Below, piece by piece: positions 62,596 to 64,000 of a stretch of DNA of 64,000 bases; position 1 is the stretch's first letter, and each line of letters begins with the position of its first letter. The stretch is from Streptomyces syringium (GTDB lineage: Bacteria > Actinomycetota > Actinomycetes > Streptomycetales > Streptomycetaceae): NCBI RefSeq assembly GCF_017876625.1, contig NZ_JAGIOH010000001.1, forward strand, positions 7,275,501-7,339,500, in the 5' to 3' direction. The notes under the pieces were generated by a model that ran no database searches, was not told the origin of the DNA, and was given only the letters and a program-made list of their open reading frames with translations. The translations under genes were made by a program, and so were the position numbers.

Positions 62596-64000
62596 ATGGT
62601 GACCGACGACAAGATTCGCTACCTCCTCAAGCGGGTGACCGCCGACCTGCACGAGACGCGGGGCCGCCTGCGCGAGCTGGAGGACGCCGCCGGAGAACCG
62701 ATCGCGTTGGTGGCGATGGGCTGTTCGCTGCCGGGAGGTGTCCGGTCGCCGGAGGACCTGTGGCGCCTGGTCGTCTCCGGACAGGACGCGATAGCGCCCT
62801 TCCCCGAGGACCGCGGCTGGGACGTGGACGGCCTCTACGACCCGGATCCGGACCGGCTCGGGAAGACCTACGCGCGGGAGGGCGGCTTCCTCGCCGACGT
62901 GGCGTCCTTCGACGCGGGTCTCTTCGGCGTGGGGCCGCGTGAGGCGCTGGCCCTGGACCCCCAGCAACGTCTGCTGCTGGAGGTCTCCTGGGAGACCTTC
63001 GAGCGCGCCGGCATCACCCCGTCCTCCCTGCGCGGCAGCCGCACCGGTGTCTTCGTCGGCACCAGCAGCCAGGAGTACGCCTTCCTGGTCCGCGGCGCCC
63101 GGGAGAACTTCGAGGGCTACTCGACGGGTTACCTCGCCAGCGTGATGTCCGGACGGCTGGCCTACACCTTCGGGCTCGAAGGCCCGGCGGTCACCGTGGA
63201 CACCGCCTGCTCCTCCTCGCTGGTGGCACTGCACCAGGCCGTGCAGTCCCTGCGCGCCGGCGAGTGCGGCCTCGCCCTGGCCGGCGGCGCGGCGGTGATG
63301 GCGACACCGGGCATGTTCGTCGAGTTCAGCCGGCAGCGCGGAATGGCGGCCGACGGCCGCTGCAAGGCGTTCGCCGCGGCGGCGGACGGCACCGGCTGGG
63401 GCGAGGGCGTCGGTCTGGTGCTGTTGGAGCGGCTGTCCGACGCGCGGCGCAACGGGCATCCGGTGCTGGCCGTCATCCGGGGTTCCGCGGTGAACCAGGA
63501 CGGCGCGTCCAACGGGCTGACCGCACCGAACGGCCCGGCACAGCAGCGCGTGATCCGCGCCGCCCTGGCGAACGCGGGGCTCGCGCTGTCCGACGTGGAC
63601 GCCGTCGAGGCCCACGGGACCGGGACCACCCTGGGCGATCCCATCGAGGCCCAGGCGCTGCTGGCCACCTACGGGCAGGACCGGCCGGCCGGACAACCGC
63701 TGTGGCTGGGGTCGCTGAAGTCGAACATCGGCCACACCCAGGCCGCCGCGGGCGTCGCCGGTGTGATCAAGATGGTCATGGCGCTGCGCAACGGCGTCCT
63801 GCCGTCCACCCTGCACATCGACGAACCCACCCCGCACGTGGACTGGTCCTCGGGCGCGGTGGAGCTGCTGACCGGCAACCGCGACTGGCCCGAGACCGGC
63901 CGTCCGCGCCGGGCCGGCGTGTCCTCGTTCGGGATCAGCGGCACCAACGCCCACCTGATCCTGGAACAGGCACAGCAGCCGGAGCAGGCCGAACCGGACG
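62596..64000 (+). CDS. aurC: Type I PKS, 5' part (AurC-like), continues off-window
   Basis: 468 codons are visible before the window ends. ATG 62596 follows AAGGTGG. An N-terminal docking coiled coil (1-30, MVTDDKIRYLLKRVTADL) leads to a KS from about residue 35 to 455, with active Cys in VDTACSSSLV (about 210), VEAHGTGT and SNIGHTQAAAGV, the Cys-His-His triad all intact. Only the linker after the KS follows. By gene order this would be the last PKS of the aureothin-type line, expected to add methylmalonyl units and release the pyrone, but nothing beyond the KS can be checked. Confidence 0.88.
   Translation, partial: MVTDDKIRYLLKRVTADLHETRGRLRELEDAAGEPIALVAMGCSLPGGVRSPEDLWRLVVSGQDAIAPFPEDRGWDVDGLYDPDPDRLGKTYAREGGFLADVASFDAGLFGVGPREALALDPQQRLLLEVSWETFERAGITPSSLRGSRTGVFVGTSSQEYAFLVRGARENFEGYSTGYLASVMSGRLAYTFGLEGPAVTVDTACSSSLVALHQAVQSLRAGECGLALAGGAAVMATPGMFVEFSRQRGMAADGRCKAFAAAADGTGWGEGVGLVLLERLSDARRNGHPVLAVIRGSAVNQDGASNGLTAPNGPAQQRVIRAALANAGLALSDVDAVEAHGTGTTLGDPIEAQALLATYGQDRPAGQPLWLGSLKSNIGHTQAAAGVAGVIKMVMALRNGVLPSTLHIDEPTPHVDWSSGAVELLTGNRDWPETGRPRRAGVSSFGISGTNAHLILEQAQQPEQAEPD

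Noticed and set aside
59974..63954. Very long minus-strand open frame (1326 codons) across the PKS genes
   Set aside because: Opposite-strand frame kept open by extreme third-position GC; the plus strand carries clear PKS domains.

Overview
The window is a high-GC actinobacterial chromosome segment, almost certainly Streptomyces. The signs are very high third-position GC, GTG/TTG starts, SARP regulators, a TTA (bldA-type) codon in a regulator, NarL-type two-component genes, and several specialised-metabolite loci packed side by side. No rRNA, tRNA, CRISPR array or insertion sequence was found.

Layout. (1) 1-3962: right edge of a locus lying mostly off-window. It has a partial RRE/E1-like partner protein of the azoline (TOMM/LAP) type, a large SARP-NB-ARC regulator and a divergent XRE/MmyB-type regulator. 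(2) 4215-11650: a five-gene, translationally coupled operon (PaaK-like ligase, MFS exporter, GNAT, LuxE-like acyl-protein synthetase, LuxC reductase-PaaK fusion). It resembles a bacterial fatty-acid-reductase system but has no luciferase, and I cannot match it to a known product. (3) 11712-17441: two-component system, a two-gene degenerate copper-amine-oxidase-like pair, and a large lipoprotein. (4) 17726-23199: compact class I lanthipeptide locus on the minus strand, with a 48-aa precursor (lanA), a hairpin, full-length lanB, lanC and a DUF4232 lipoprotein. The lanA promoter carries SARP-type 11-bp repeats. (5) 23380-29122: terpene synthase, I36-type inhibitor, a MarR/metallo-beta-lactamase pair with a palindromic operator, and a bifunctional PBP with altered active-site motifs. 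(6) 29251-35241: DHQ-synthase-like protein lacking its metal ligands, an indigoidine-type synthetase (A-Ox-T-TE, Gln code) and an orphan NarL regulator. (7) 35306-42314: Lys/Ala-rich DNA-binding protein, two type-B carboxylesterases, secreted and hypothetical proteins, and a polysaccharide deacetylase. (8) 42749-64000 (continues right): an aureothin-type nitroaryl polyketide cluster with SARP, CoA ligase, AurF N-oxygenase, AurA-like PKS, ADC synthase, P450, AurB-like PKS and the start of an AurC-like PKS.

How the parts work together. In region 8, AurG makes the p-aminobenzoate precursor, AurF oxidises it to p-nitrobenzoate and AurE is expected to activate the acid. The single-module methylmalonyl PKS (AurA, presumed iterative) and the malonyl, fully reducing AurB module extend it. 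AurC (cut by the window end) finishes the chain and AurH is the expected ring-forming P450. A TTA-containing SARP sits at the cluster edge, and a triple 11-bp repeat precedes aurF. In region 4 LanB dehydrates and LanC cyclises LanA. No protease or transporter gene is visible, so leader removal and export probably rely on genes elsewhere.
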